Source: Spirochaetota bacterium (GTDB lineage: Bacteria > Spirochaetota > UBA4802 > JAKQUI01). From it: a DNA stretch of 64,000 bases. The DNA is taken from assembly GCA_029562645.1 (NCBI GenBank), contig JAKQUI010000033.1:123146-187145 (forward strand), given 5' to 3'. Under the pieces are notes generated by a model, which worked only from the letters and a program-made list of their open reading frames with translations, searched no databases and was not told where the DNA came from. This document shows positions 8,313-17,573 of this stretch, piece by piece (position 1 is the stretch's first letter; each line of letters opens with the position of its first letter). The position numbers and the translations under genes were made by a program.

Positions 8313-8558
8313 TTATTTTTGATCGCTGAATTTGAAATACTCGTACGGCTTCACCCCATATACCTTCTCGAAATCCTTGCAACTTGGGCACATGGTGCAC
8401 ATACCCCGGTTCATGCCCTCCACAAGGCCCTCGAATGTCATTTTCGCCTCGTCGTACAAAATACTGTGTCTGTCCAACTTCACCGCTCTAATTTTCATAA
8501 ACGCACAATTCATGCATTTATCGGAATTCTTTTTTACATGCTCGCTTATGAACGCCAT
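8313..8558 (-). CDS. Small cysteine-rich protein, unknown
   Basis: An 81-residue protein with two Cys clusters: CMNC (about residue 15) and CTMCPSC (about residue 59). Together they could bind zinc or an iron-sulphur cluster. The rest is mixed helix with no membrane segment. The ATG at 8558 has an excellent GGAGGATGCC site, which decides the start over an upstream in-frame ATG at 8633. It lies 77 nt upstream of the queC reading frame on the same strand. I do not recognise the family. Confidence 0.7.
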   Translation of the reverse strand: MAFISEHVKKNSDKCMNCAFMKIRAVKLDRHSILYDEAKMTFEGLVEGMNRGMCTMCPSCKDFEKVYGVKPYEYFKFSDQK

Positions 8559-8665
8559 GGCATCCTCCTGTTCTCTGTGCTCCATCGGCTGCGGGTACAC
8601 ACCCGCACGCCGTGATGATTGCACGTGTATCATCTTTCACGAAAAAATCCAGTAAAAATTGGGAT

Positions 8666-9124
8666 TTACAGGCGATTGTAGAGAAAAAGATTGATGAGCC
8701 GCGCGACAAAATAGGCCCCACATATAAGAAAAAACGGGATGGTGATCATGAACACCATCACCTCGATCGGCTTGACCACCGTCGCGTGGAGCACCTTTTT
8801 CCCGAAAAAATTGAAATGGTAGTGCTCGGGCATCTGGCTGCGCCGATAGATCGTCCGGAAGATCATGACCTTCACGCCCAGCAGGATGAGCATCACGCCC
8901 CCGGAGAGGAGCCAGAGCAGGAACATGACGTCGATGTCCCGCACCAGCGAGGGATTGAACAGCACCAACACCGTCATGGCCCCGGCGATGGTGATATTGC
9001 TCACGGCCGTGTTGACGAAGCGCTTGAGCGCGCGATTGTCCCGCGTCATCACATACTGCCCGAGAAACAGTATGTGCAGGGCGAAGGAGAGCAGCATCAA
9101 CACCAGAAAGATGGATATTAGCAT
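8666..9124 (-). CDS. Four-helix membrane protein, tandem paralogue A
   Basis: A 152-residue integral membrane protein with about four membrane helices (residues 1-26, 43-62, 66-87 and 120-145). It is clearly homologous over its whole length to the gene just upstream: both share a QYV.T.D.R.L.RFVNTA.SNI pattern, a central FN/YFGKK motif, and VVKP.EVMVFM followed by the last helix. The homology shows a tandem duplication. I do not recognise the family and no catalytic residues stand out. A GGAGG lies 12 nt before the ATG. Confidence 0.75.
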   Translation of the reverse strand: MLISIFLVLMLLSFALHILFLGQYVMTRDNRALKRFVNTAVSNITIAGAMTVLVLFNPSLVRDIDVMFLLWLLSGGVMLILLGVKVMIFRTIYRRSQMPEHYHFNFFGKKVLHATVVKPIEVMVFMITIPFFLICGAYFVARLINLFLYNRL

Positions 9125-9143
9125 CGCGCGGCGCGTCCTCCCG

Positions 9144-9596
9144 TCATATCTTCAACGCCCAGTTCACGATCCGGGCGACGAAATACGCCCCGGCCAGCAG
9201 GAAAAACGGCATGGTGAGCATGAACACCATCACCTCGCCGGGCTTCACCACGCCCGGATCCAGTATTTTTTTGCCGAAATAGTTATAATGGAAAAACGCC
9301 GGGTCCTTCGCGCGCTGCATGATGTTCCGGACGATGGTCACCTTGATCGTCACCATCATCACCATGATGGCGCCGGTGATCATCCACAACAGCATGTCCA
9401 CGTCGATGCTGCGGATGAGGTCGGGCCGGAAGAGCACCAGGATGGTCACCCCGCCCGCAATGACGATATTGCTGATGGCCGTGTTGACGAAGCGCCTGAG
9501 CTGCCGCGTGTCCTTGGTGACCACGTACTGCATGAGAAAAAACAGGTGGAAGCCGAAGGAGAGCAGCAATACAACAATACAAATCGCTATTATCAT
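9144..9596 (-). CDS. Four-helix membrane protein, tandem paralogue B
   Basis: A 150-residue membrane protein paralogous to the downstream 8666-9124 gene, with the same four-helix plan. The conserved cytosolic-like segments are RRFVNTAISNI and FHYNYFGKKIL, and the last helix is FFLLAGAYFVARIVNW. The two genes are 19 nt apart and surely co-transcribed. The AT-rich stretch before the start (about 9625-9680) probably holds the promoter. Pairing of near-equal membrane subunits may mean a heterodimer, but this is inference only. Function unknown. Confidence 0.75.
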   Translation of the reverse strand: MIIAICIVVLLLSFGFHLFFLMQYVVTKDTRQLRRFVNTAISNIVIAGGVTILVLFRPDLIRSIDVDMLLWMITGAIMVMMVTIKVTIVRNIMQRAKDPAFFHYNYFGKKILDPGVVKPGEVMVFMLTMPFFLLAGAYFVARIVNWALKI

Positions 9597-9714
9597 CGCG
9601 TGCGCGGTTCGTTACCCAGTATAGTCGCGAAAAATGACATTTTTTAATATGGTATACGACTTGACGAAAAATTGCAAGTAAAGTTTTTTTACGGTTCAGC
9701 GGGGAGGCGTATCG

Positions 9715-10056
9715 ATGGACGAGATGCGGGACGGGGCGCTCTGCGAGCGATGCGGCACGCGATCGGTGCGACACCTCCGGGACGATCCTCCCGGATTCGC
9801 GCTGCACCGATGCGTCGAATGCGGCGAGATCCTGCGGGCCTGCCCGTGGTGCGGCGGCCAGGGATGGCTGCGGCACTACGTGGTGGACGACGATCCGCGC
9901 AGCCGCTACCAGTGCGACGAGTGCCGCTGCGTGTGGGATTCCACCTTTCGGATGCTCACGCCGATCGGTCGCCCCCACAATGCGGCGAGCACCCTCGGGA
10001 CGAACCCGGTGCTCGTTCGCGACTATGAACACCCCGACGACGATCACCGGCCATAG
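9715..10056 (+). CDS. Zinc-ribbon protein, unknown
   Basis: A 113-residue soluble protein with three Cys pairs: CERCG (residue 10), CVECG then CPWCGG (33-47), and CDECRC (about 67-72). These would bind one or two zinc ions in rubredoxin-like knuckles. The C-terminal 35 residues are polar and probably unstructured. The ATG follows GGGGAGGCG. The gene converges with rodA at a 4-nt gap. It is not recognised as any named family. Confidence 0.65.
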   Translation: MDEMRDGALCERCGTRSVRHLRDDPPGFALHRCVECGEILRACPWCGGQGWLRHYVVDDDPRSRYQCDECRCVWDSTFRMLTPIGRPHNAASTLGTNPVLVRDYEHPDDDHRP

Positions 10057-10060
10057 CCGG

Positions 10061-11377
10061 TCAATACACGAACTTGCGCATGCGGATGTTGATGAGGATG
10101 CCGATGCACATCATCGACACGATGAGGTTCGATCCGCCATAGGAGACGAAGGTGAGCGGGAGGCCGGTCACCGGCATGATGCCGATCCCCATGCCGATGT
10201 TGATGAGCATGTGAAAAAAGAAGAAGGTGGTGATGCCGCTGGCCAGAAGCGCGCCGAATTTGTCCTTCGACTCGAGCGCGATGTAGATCCCCTTGTAGAT
10301 GATCACGCCTAAAAGACCGACCAGCACGATCGACCCGATAAAGCCCCATTCCTCGGCCACCACGGAGAAGATGAAGTCGGACGATTTCTCCGGAAGAAAC
10401 CCGAGCTGCGCCTGGCTGCCCTTAAGGAAGCCCTTGCCCAGGAAGCCGCCGGAGCCCACGGCGATTTTCGACTGGATCACGTTGTACCCCGATCCGTGCG
10501 GGTCGAGGTCCGGGTTGAGGAACACCAGGAGGCGCTTCTTCTGGTACTCCTTGAGGTATTTCATGATGATGACCGAGAAGAAGAGCCCCATCGACATCAC
10601 CGACGCGGGAACATAGATCCGGCGATAGAACTTTTTCACGAAAAAGAAATGAAGGATAAATGCCGCAAGGGCGATGAGGATGAGCACCCCGGAAATCACG
10701 AAGATCAGGTCGGTGTTCTTGAACAGGTCCAGCAGCATGTTCGCGCTCTCCTCTCCCACCCACTCGCGATAAGTGATGACCATGGGGACCACCGTCGCGA
10801 TGGTCGCGATGAGGATGATCGACACCAGGTGCGTGATGTCGGCACCCCCCACGAAGAGCATCGTGAACAGGATCGGTATGAAAACCAGCGCCGTGCCGAA
10901 GTCCGGCTGCAGGAGAATGATGATGATGGGAACGAAGGTGAGCAGCGCCGGGATCACGAGCTCGCGGAAATGCCCGATCTCCATCTCGCGCAGCTCAAGG
11001 TACTTCGCCAGGATGATGATCAGGGAGAGCTTCATGAACTCCGAGGGCTGTATGGACAACACCCCGAGCGTGATCCACGCCTTGGAGTTGCGCACCGGGC
11101 GGCCGAAGATCACCGTGAACAGCAGCATCAGGAGGATCACGATGAAGATGTGCAGGGAATAATCGCCCAGCCAGTTGTAGTTGACGAATGTCAGGGCGAT
11201 CATCAACACGAACCCGATAATGAACCAGAGCAGCTGTTTCTTGAACAGTCCGCTGTTCACCTTCTCGATGGGATCGAAGCCGGCGCTGTAGATCATGAGG
11301 ATGCCGATGAGCACGATGAGCGCCATCGCGACAACCAGGAGATAATCTATTTTGTAGATCTCATTTCTTTTCAGCAT
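10061..11377 (-). CDS. rodA: Rod-shape peptidoglycan glycosyltransferase RodA
   Basis: A 438-residue SEDS-family membrane protein that polymerises lipid II for side-wall growth, paired with PBP2. It shows the SEDS landmarks: WITLGVLSIQPSEFMKLS, LQPDFGTALVF (with the catalytic Asp of the family), IQSKIAVGSGG, and the late VTGLPLTFVSYGGSNL. The middle (about residues 215-290) has extra hydrophobic helices and a Lys-rich segment, making it somewhat longer than Escherichia coli RodA (370 residues). The start codon lies 17 nt inside the PBP2 gene, so the two are translationally coupled. Confidence 0.96.
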   Translation of the reverse strand: MLKRNEIYKIDYLLVVAMALIVLIGILMIYSAGFDPIEKVNSGLFKKQLLWFIIGFVLMIALTFVNYNWLGDYSLHIFIVILLMLLFTVIFGRPVRNSKAWITLGVLSIQPSEFMKLSLIIILAKYLELREMEIGHFRELVIPALLTFVPIIIILLQPDFGTALVFIPILFTMLFVGGADITHLVSIILIATIATVVPMVITYREWVGEESANMLLDLFKNTDLIFVISGVLILIALAAFILHFFFVKKFYRRIYVPASVMSMGLFFSVIIMKYLKEYQKKRLLVFLNPDLDPHGSGYNVIQSKIAVGSGGFLGKGFLKGSQAQLGFLPEKSSDFIFSVVAEEWGFIGSIVLVGLLGVIIYKGIYIALESKDKFGALLASGITTFFFFHMLINIGMGIGIMPVTGLPLTFVSYGGSNLIVSMMCIGILINIRMRKFVY

Positions 11378-13205
11378 TGAAATAGCCCTGGGACAGGAGT
11401 TTCCCGAAAATTCGTTCCGCCACGGGGACGGCCGTCGCGGCGCCGGCAACGCCGTATTCGACCATAACCACCACCACGATCGCCTGTTCGGGGGGCGCGT
11501 CGAAGGGCGCATAGCCCACGAACCAGGCGTGCTGGGAGGCGTCCTCCATCCGCTTGGAACGCGTCTGCGCCGTTCCCGTCTTCCCCGCCACGGGGACCTT
11601 GAGGCCCGAGAGCCGCGACGCCGTTCCGGAGGCGACCACCATGCGCATGCCGTTTTTCACCACGGCGAGCGTGCGCTGCGAGAGGGGGATCTCCCGCATC
11701 TTGACGGGCCGGAAGGTCTGCACCACCCTGCGGTTGTCCTGGGAGCGCACCTCCCGGACCAGGTTCGGCTTGAAGATGATTCCATTGTTCACGATTCCCG
11801 AGACGAAAGCGGCCATGCCGATGGGCGTCGCCGAAATGAAGCCCTGCCCGATGGAGAGGTTCACCGTATCGCCGTCGTACCAGGTCTGGCCGAAGGTCTT
11901 CTGTTTCCACTTGCCCGAGGGAATGAAGCCCGGGATCTCCCCGGGGAGGTTGATGCCGGTCTTCTCGCCCAGCCCGAAATAGCCGGCGTACTCGAGGATG
12001 CGCGTTGGCGTTGTGCGCAACCCAACCTGGTAGAAATAGACGCTGCACGACTTGCAGATGGCCCACTCCATGTTGTTGGTGCCATGGACGTCGTAACAGA
12101 AGAAGTCCTTGTCCACGTACCCCTTCAGGGTGTATTTCCCGGGGCAATACAGCTGCGTCGCCGGGTCCCAGCGCTCGGATTCGAGCGCGGCGATCGCCGT
12201 CATGAGCTTGAAGGTCGACGCCGGGGGGTACTTGGACATGATGGCCCGGTTGAGGAACGGCCGCTCCTTGTCCTCCATGAGGTCCTTGATGGTGGTGACA
12301 TTGTCCTTGGAGATGATAAGGTTCGGGTCGTAATCGGGCTTGGAGAGCAGGGAGAGGACCTCGCCGCTGGCCGCCTTCATCACGATAACGGAACCCTTGG
12401 GGTGCGCTTCCATCGCCTCGTGCGCGATCCGCTGGATCTCGTAATCGATGGTGAGGACCATGTTGCTCCCGGACACCGGATGCAGTCCCACCTCCTCCAC
12501 GTCGGTGCGCTTGCGAACGTCCACGATGCGGCGAATGTAGCCGTCGGACCCGCGCAGGAGGATGTCGTGTTCGCTCTCCAGGCCGGCCTTGCCGACCTTC
12601 TGGTAGTGCCGGTACCCGAAATTCCTGAGTTTTTTAAATTCCTCGCGGCTGATGCTGCCGGTATACCCCACTGCGTGCGCGAACATATTCCCGAAGTTAT
12701 AGACCCGCACCGTGGAGGCCTCCCAATCGATGAAGGGAAACTTGTCCTGGTGGGTGGCGAGCGTCACGATGGAGTTGAAATCGACGTCCTCCTTGATGGT
12801 CACGCGCTCCCAGGGATTGAGTTTGGCGATGCCCTCGACGGTCTCATCGTACGGCAGGGCGAGGAGTTTGCAGAGCCGCCGCATGACCGTGCGGTACTCG
12901 TCCTTCTTCTTGAAGTTGGAGGGCACCATGGTGACATTGAACGACGGGCGGTTCGAGACGATCACCACGCTCTTTGCGTTCGGGTTGAAGTTGCGATCGT
13001 AGATCTCGCCGCGCGCCGCCGGAATGGGGACGTAGTTCTCCATGTTCATCCGCGACTTCTCCCGATACTCGTCGCCGCGGATGAGCTGCAGGTTGATGAT
13101 CTGGACCACGATCACGAAGATGACCAGCGTGACGACGCCCAAGAAAAAGAACATGCGCATCCGGAATGCTTCCAACATTCTGGTCCTGAGCGACTGCTGA
13201 GGCAT
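11361..13205 (-). CDS. mrdA: Penicillin-binding protein 2, class B transpeptidase
   Basis: A 614-residue PBP2 that cross-links peptidoglycan in the elongasome. There is one N-terminal membrane helix (residues 15-38), a pedestal domain, then the transpeptidase domain. The active site is S330-T-F-K333, and the KTGT motif is near residue 542. The second motif, normally S-x-N or S-x-D, reads S386-C-S388 (KSCSVYFYQ), an unusual third residue. The gene starts 3 nt after mreD and overlaps rodA by 17 nt, the standard elongasome order. Confidence 0.95.
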   Translation of the reverse strand: MPQQSLRTRMLEAFRMRMFFFLGVVTLVIFVIVVQIINLQLIRGDEYREKSRMNMENYVPIPAARGEIYDRNFNPNAKSVVIVSNRPSFNVTMVPSNFKKKDEYRTVMRRLCKLLALPYDETVEGIAKLNPWERVTIKEDVDFNSIVTLATHQDKFPFIDWEASTVRVYNFGNMFAHAVGYTGSISREEFKKLRNFGYRHYQKVGKAGLESEHDILLRGSDGYIRRIVDVRKRTDVEEVGLHPVSGSNMVLTIDYEIQRIAHEAMEAHPKGSVIVMKAASGEVLSLLSKPDYDPNLIISKDNVTTIKDLMEDKERPFLNRAIMSKYPPASTFKLMTAIAALESERWDPATQLYCPGKYTLKGYVDKDFFCYDVHGTNNMEWAICKSCSVYFYQVGLRTTPTRILEYAGYFGLGEKTGINLPGEIPGFIPSGKWKQKTFGQTWYDGDTVNLSIGQGFISATPIGMAAFVSGIVNNGIIFKPNLVREVRSQDNRRVVQTFRPVKMREIPLSQRTLAVVKNGMRMVVASGTASRLSGLKVPVAGKTGTAQTRSKRMEDASQHAWFVGYAPFDAPPEQAIVVVVMVEYGVAGAATAVPVAERIFGKLLSQGYFNAEKK

Positions 13206-13208
13206 GGA

Positions 13209-13709
13209 TCAGTACCCCTCTCGGGACAGTTCGTGCTCGAAAAGGCGGTCGAGCAGGAAGAAGAGCGGCGGGGCGAGGATGGCGTTGTAGAACGCCTCGG
13301 GGATGATGATGCTTAAGATGTCGGACACGGCCGCCTGGTGAAAAACGAACGCCAAAAACAGCGAAAGAACGCCCTTCGCCAGCGATGCGATGAACAGCAG
13401 GAGCAGCACCGTGAGGATGTTCTCCTTAAAGACGGCACGCCCGAACATGCCGACCACGAACCCGAGCGCCATCTTCGAGAAGGCCAGGAACCCGATGGGC
13501 GAATTGGAGATCGCGTCGTGCAAAAGGCCGCCCACGAAACCCGTGACCTCGCCGTAAAACGATCCGAACGAGTAGCCGAAATAGATGACGATGATAAACA
13601 GGAGGTCCGGCTTCACGCCGGCGATCCGCAGCACGTCGAACGAGGGATGCCCCTGAATGACCAGCGAAGCGATGATGAGGCCGGCTGTGATGAGATAAGT
13701 AAAGATCAT
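13209..13709 (-). CDS. mreD: Rod-shape-determining protein MreD
   Basis: A 166-residue membrane protein with five or six helices, in the expected place between mreC and the PBP2 gene. Family features include the early helix, the VKPDLLFIIVIYFGYSFGSFYGE segment with a break in the helix, GFVGGLLHDAISNSPIG (the Asp-containing loop typical of MreD), and a hydrophobic C-terminus. MreD is an essential partner of MreC in the inner membrane. Its start follows the mreC stop by 1 nt. Confidence 0.9.
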   Translation of the reverse strand: MIFTYLITAGLIIASLVIQGHPSFDVLRIAGVKPDLLFIIVIYFGYSFGSFYGEVTGFVGGLLHDAISNSPIGFLAFSKMALGFVVGMFGRAVFKENILTVLLLLFIASLAKGVLSLFLAFVFHQAAVSDILSIIIPEAFYNAILAPPLFFLLDRLFEHELSREGY

Positions 13710-13710
13710 A

Positions 13711-14571
13711 TCACTCCCCCAGCAGCTCCAGCATGGCCTTGTCGGGCTCCTTCTTGATCACGTACACCTCTTCGATCCGGTCGAAGTCGATGATGGGCTG
13801 CACCAGAACGCGCTGGAAGGAATTCGAGTCCATGAGATTGGTCTTGGCCACCTTCCCCACCATGAGCCCCGCCGGGAAGATGCCGCCCTGCCCCGAGGTG
13901 ACCACCAGGTCGCCGAACTTCACGACGGTGGACTTGCTGATATAGTCGATGAGGCACAGGCTCGAATTCGCCGTGAAGCCGGACAAGAGCCCCGGGTAGC
14001 GGCTCTCCTGGAAGACCACGCCGAGCTTCATGGTGCCGGAGATGATGGGCTGGATGCGCGAAACGAACCGGCGGACCTCGATCACCTTGCCCACCACGGC
14101 CTTGTTCTCGCCGTTGAAACCGATGACCGGCATGTTCACGGCGATGCCGTCGCCGGTTCCGCGGTCGATGACGATGGTGCGGAACCAATTGTCGGGGTCC
14201 TTGGAGATTATCCGCGCGGGGATCGACTCGAACTGCACCTGGGGCCGCATGGACAGCATCGCGCGCAGTCGGTCGTTCTCGCGCCGGATCTCCGAGAGCT
14301 CCTCGGAGGCCGTCTCGAACTGATTCAGCTTCTTTCGCGTTCGTTCAAGCTCGTCGCGCACCGAACGGAGCTCGGTGAACCCGGCCCAAAGCAGGTGGAC
14401 GCCCCCCTGGACCTTGTGGTAGCCGAACTGGAATGGCAGGATAAACATGTTGCCGACCCCCTCGATGCTCATGGTGAAGGTGGTCGACTGGAGCGACAAG
14501 GCGATGATGCAGAACAGGGTGAAGAAGATAAAGCAAACGATGGTTCTGTTTCGTATAAGGAATTCGAGCAT
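13711..14571 (-). CDS. mreC: Rod-shape-determining protein MreC
   Basis: A 286-residue periplasmic protein with a single N-terminal membrane anchor (residues 8-30), a coiled coil (about 60-100) and the MreC beta domain. Typical pieces are ARIISKDPDNWFRTIVIDRG, GDLVVTSGQGGIFPAGLMVGKV and VQPIIDFDRIEEVYVI. MreC links MreB to PBP2/RodA. The ATG at 14571 gives a normal N-terminus; a TTG at 14589 is an alternative. It lies 123 nt downstream of mreB; the gap contains no visible gene. Confidence 0.94.
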   Translation of the reverse strand: MLEFLIRNRTIVCFIFFTLFCIIALSLQSTTFTMSIEGVGNMFILPFQFGYHKVQGGVHLLWAGFTELRSVRDELERTRKKLNQFETASEELSEIRRENDRLRAMLSMRPQVQFESIPARIISKDPDNWFRTIVIDRGTGDGIAVNMPVIGFNGENKAVVGKVIEVRRFVSRIQPIISGTMKLGVVFQESRYPGLLSGFTANSSLCLIDYISKSTVVKFGDLVVTSGQGGIFPAGLMVGKVAKTNLMDSNSFQRVLVQPIIDFDRIEEVYVIKKEPDKAMLELLGE

Positions 14572-14694
14572 TGCATCATACGTCCACAATCATAAGTACC
14601 ATGCGCGCATGCGCATGGCGTTGCTTCGCGAGACGCCGGGGACGGCGATTTCGCATGGCGCGGACGCAAACCGACAGGCGTCCGCGCGGCCCCC

Positions 14695-15720
14695 TTACTT
14701 GAGGTTCGCCCGGTACAGGTTCTTGATTTCCTCGAGGAACTTGCCCGCTCCGAGCACAACGCAGGTGAGCGGGTTCTCGGCCCGGATCACCGGGACGCCG
14801 GTCTCCTTGCTTATGTATTTGTCCAGGCCCTTGAGGAGCGATCCGCCGCCGGTCATGACGATGCCGCGCTCGACGATGTCCGCGGCGAGCTCGGGGGGCG
14901 TCTTTTCAAGCGCATGCTTGATGGCCTCGAGGATCTGGTCGGCCGGCTCCTTGAGCGCCTTCCGGATCTCGGCGGAATCGATTTCCAGGGTGCGCGGGAG
15001 GCCGGATATGGCGTCCCGGCCCTTGATTTCCATCGTTTCGATCTTCTTTTCGGGAAACACGTTTCCAATGCGGAACTTCACGTCCTCGGACATGCGCTCG
15101 CCGAGCACCAGGTTGTACTGCGTGCGCATGTATTTCACGATCGCCTCGTCGAACTCGTCGCCGGCGATGCGGATTGAGTCGGCGATCACCATGCCGCCCA
15201 GGGAAATGACCGCGATCTCGGTGGTCCCGCCGCCGATATCGACGACCATGTGGCCGGCCGGCTCATGGATCGGGATATTCGCGCCGATCGCTGCCGCCAG
15301 CGCCTCCTCTATAAGGAAGATTTCACGGGCGCCGGCCTGTTCGGCGGACTCTCGCACGGCGCGCTTCTCCACCTCGGTGATGCCCGACGGCACGCCTATG
15401 ACCACGCGCGGCCGCACGAGGGCCTTGCGCTTGTGCACCTTGGTGATAAAATACCGGATCATCTTTTCGGTCGTTTCGAAATCGGCGATCACCCCGTCCT
15501 TCATGGGGCGGATGGCGACGATGTCGCCGGGCGTCCGGCCGAGCATCCGCTTCGCTTCATGGCCCACCGCCAGGACCTTTCCCGTGCTCGTTTGACAGGC
15601 GACGACCGACGGCTCGCTGAGCACGATCCCCTGCCCCTTCACATGAACGAGCGTGTTCGCCGTGCCCAAATCGATTCCCATGTCGTTCGAAAACATGCTG
15701 TAAAACTTGTCGAAAATCAT
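14695..15720 (-). CDS. mreB: Actin-like rod-shape protein MreB
   Basis: A 341-residue bacterial actin that forms membrane filaments guiding the elongasome. It has the phosphate-1 loop [12 protein letters not shown], the [13 protein letters not shown] phosphate-2 loop, and [15 protein letters not shown] near the C-terminus. The ATG follows CAGGAGACGATAA. The gene is first in the mreB-mreC-mreD-PBP2-rodA set and has its own visible promoter just upstream. Confidence 0.98.
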   Translation of the reverse strand: MIFDKFYSMFSNDMGIDLGTANTLVHVKGQGIVLSEPSVVACQTSTGKVLAVGHEAKRMLGRTPGDIVAIRPMKDGVIADFETTEKMIRYFITKVHKRKALVRPRVVIGVPSGITEVEKRAVRESAEQAGAREIFLIEEALAAAIGANIPIHEPAGHMVVDIGGGTTEIAVISLGGMVIADSIRIAGDEFDEAIVKYMRTQYNLVLGERMSEDVKFRIGNVFPEKKIETMEIKGRDAISGLPRTLEIDSAEIRKALKEPADQILEAIKHALEKTPPELAADIVERGIVMTGGGSLLKGLDKYISKETGVPVIRAENPLTCVVLGAGKFLEEIKNLYRANLK

Positions 15721-15764
15721 TTATCGTCTCCTGTGGATTGTCCCGCGCGATGGTTTTGCCCGGT

Positions 15765-15792
15765 AGTAAATTTTACCGCCGTTTTTTGTCAA
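15765..15792 (-). promoter_or_regulatory. Predicted sigma70 promoter of mreB with palindrome at -10
   Basis: On the minus strand a perfect TTGACA (15787-15792) is followed by a 16-bp spacer and TTTACT (15765-15770, 4 of 6 matches to TATAAT). Initiation would fall near 15758, about 38 nt before the mreB start codon. The -10 region contains an odd palindrome, GTAAA-T-TTTAC (15766-15776), which could be a regulator site. Prediction from sequence only. Confidence 0.5.
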
Positions 15793-15816
15793 GCCATTAT
15801 CCGACAAATACCGGCC

Positions 15817-16812
15817 TCAGCGCGCGCCGAGAAGTTTTTTTACCTCTTCATTCGCCGCGTCTGCGGCGAGCGCCTCGGTCCAGAGGGCCGTCGCACGCGC
15901 CTTGTTTCCCAGCGCGGCGTGCGCCTTGCCCGCCTGCACCTTGACCGCGGCGTCGTTTTTATCGAGCATGAGCGCGTGCTCGAAGTGGTCGGCCGATTCG
16001 CGATACAGCGCCTGGATGTAATAGATCCGTCCGAGGTTGGCGTGCGCATTCTTGAGCGCCGCGGCGTCCTGGCTCGACTGCAACACCTTCTTGTACTCGC
16101 CGATCGCGCTGGTGTAGCGCTTTCCCGTCCGCTCGAGCGCGGCGAGAAACAGCAGGCCCTCGACGCCCTCCGGCGCGCCATACCCCCGCATGATCGCAAG
16201 CCCGGGCTCGACAGCGCCCGCCATCACCGCGAGGGTGGCCAGCACCCGCGCCTGTTCGGGCATTCCTTTAAGGCGGTCGGTGTCGTACCGCTGCACCAGT
16301 GCGTACAATTCGTTCGGCGATGCGAAATTGAGGTAGAGCATCGCCCGCGCGAGGTAGAGATGGTTCTCCGTGACGTCGTCCTTCTTGAGCAGCGCGAACC
16401 CTTTGCGGATGTCCTTGATCGCCTGCATGAACTCCCGTCGCGCCGCGGCGTCATGGACGGTCAGCGCATCGTCTATCACCATGCGGGTGAAGGAACGGTT
16501 CACCAGCTCCTCCCCGAGCTGGTAGTGTGCGCGCCCGGCGAGAAAAAAGGTGTCCGGATCGATCTCATTGTCGGTTTTTGCGCCATCGCATTGCTTCGTA
16601 AGCTCGACAAGCTGGGTCCGCCGCAGCGCGGGGTCCTTGACCGCCTGAATGCGACTGATTTTCGCATAGAGCTTATTGTAGGAATACTTCCAAAACATCA
16701 GATGGCTTCGATAGGTATAGCCCAGGAAGATTATTACGCACAGGCAAACGGCGATAAACAGGAACTTGACCAGCTTGTTGTCCCGTTTCTTTGATTTATA
16801 GCGGTAATACAT
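15817..16812 (-). CDS. Membrane-anchored TPR-repeat protein
   Basis: A 331-residue protein with a basic N-terminus, one membrane helix (residues 16-34), and a long helical region. The C-terminal 110 residues hold clear TPR units (LKNAHANLGRIYYIQALYRE, DHFEHALMLDKNDAAVKVQA, KARATALWTEALAADAANEE). It is probably an inner-membrane protein facing the periplasm and acting as a scaffold. The start follows the stop of the anchored protein gene by 2 nt, so the two may act together. No enzyme domain is seen. Confidence 0.8.
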   Translation of the reverse strand: MYYRYKSKKRDNKLVKFLFIAVCLCVIIFLGYTYRSHLMFWKYSYNKLYAKISRIQAVKDPALRRTQLVELTKQCDGAKTDNEIDPDTFFLAGRAHYQLGEELVNRSFTRMVIDDALTVHDAAARREFMQAIKDIRKGFALLKKDDVTENHLYLARAMLYLNFASPNELYALVQRYDTDRLKGMPEQARVLATLAVMAGAVEPGLAIMRGYGAPEGVEGLLFLAALERTGKRYTSAIGEYKKVLQSSQDAAALKNAHANLGRIYYIQALYRESADHFEHALMLDKNDAAVKVQAGKAHAALGNKARATALWTEALAADAANEEVKKLLGAR

Positions 16813-16814
16813 AA

Positions 16815-17573
16815 TTACACTTGACCCTTCTTGTACTCGTTATAGCGGATGATGATCTCAGAGGCGATGGCGCCCCCCCGTTCAAAAATGAACAGACGGA
16901 CCGTATCGCTGTCCTTGAGCGAAAGCGCAAGATACCCGCTTCCCGCGCGGAGGTCGGCGATCCGATAGAAATCGTATCGATAGAACTTCTTCCCAATGTA
17001 AAAATTGACGCCGTCGCGCGCCTGTTCAAGCGCGCCCCGGCCCACCCGCCTGATTTTCGAATACGCCGCCAGCGATGGATCGATGGCGGTGTCGCCGGCG
17101 TAATAGTCGATCACGTTCGAGGCGTCCTCGTAGAGCACCGCATAGGCGGCGCCATCCGCGGCGTCCGTCGATGACGCCGGATCATCCGCACCCGCGCGCG
17201 ACGCCGGCGCATCGGTCGAACCGGCGGCGTCAGTCGCTCCGGCATCGGACCCGTGCGCGAGACCGGCTTCATTGGCCGGCTGATCACGCGGCGCATCCTG
17301 TCGCGCATCGGCGCCGGACGTCCATTCATGCGAACAGCGCATGTCGTCGAGCGGATGGCGCTCGCGCACATCGTGGGGCGCGTCGATCCGCTCGGACGCG
17401 GGGACCGGGCGCGGCGGCAGAACGTCGCGCAGCGCATCGGCATCGCTGTCCCGCGGGCCCGTCTCCAACGGTTCGCGACCCGCACGGGCCGTCGGGGCAT
17501 GTTTCGAACTCATCAAGGAATACAGGATAAACAGCACCCCCGCCGCTATTAATGCGATGGACAGATACAGCAT
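16815..17573 (-). CDS. Membrane-anchored protein with low-complexity linker
   Basis: A 252-residue protein with an N-terminal membrane helix (residues 1-20), then about 130 residues rich in Ala, Asp, Pro and Arg (likely disordered), and a folded C-terminal domain of about 110 residues (from AAYAVLYEDASNVIDYYAG) with mixed strands. The C-terminal domain may bind a partner; I do not recognise it. The ATG at 17573 has GGAAG seven bases upstream; another ATG at 17588 is possible. It is followed by the TPR gene at 2 nt. A short upstream open frame with a strong ribosome site overlaps its start. Confidence 0.65.
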   Translation of the reverse strand: MLYLSIALIAAGVLFILYSLMSSKHAPTARAGREPLETGPRDSDADALRDVLPPRPVPASERIDAPHDVRERHPLDDMRCSHEWTSGADARQDAPRDQPANEAGLAHGSDAGATDAAGSTDAPASRAGADDPASSTDAADGAAYAVLYEDASNVIDYYAGDTAIDPSLAAYSKIRRVGRGALEQARDGVNFYIGKKFYRYDFYRIADLRAGSGYLALSLKDSDTVRLFIFERGGAIASEIIIRYNEYKKGQV

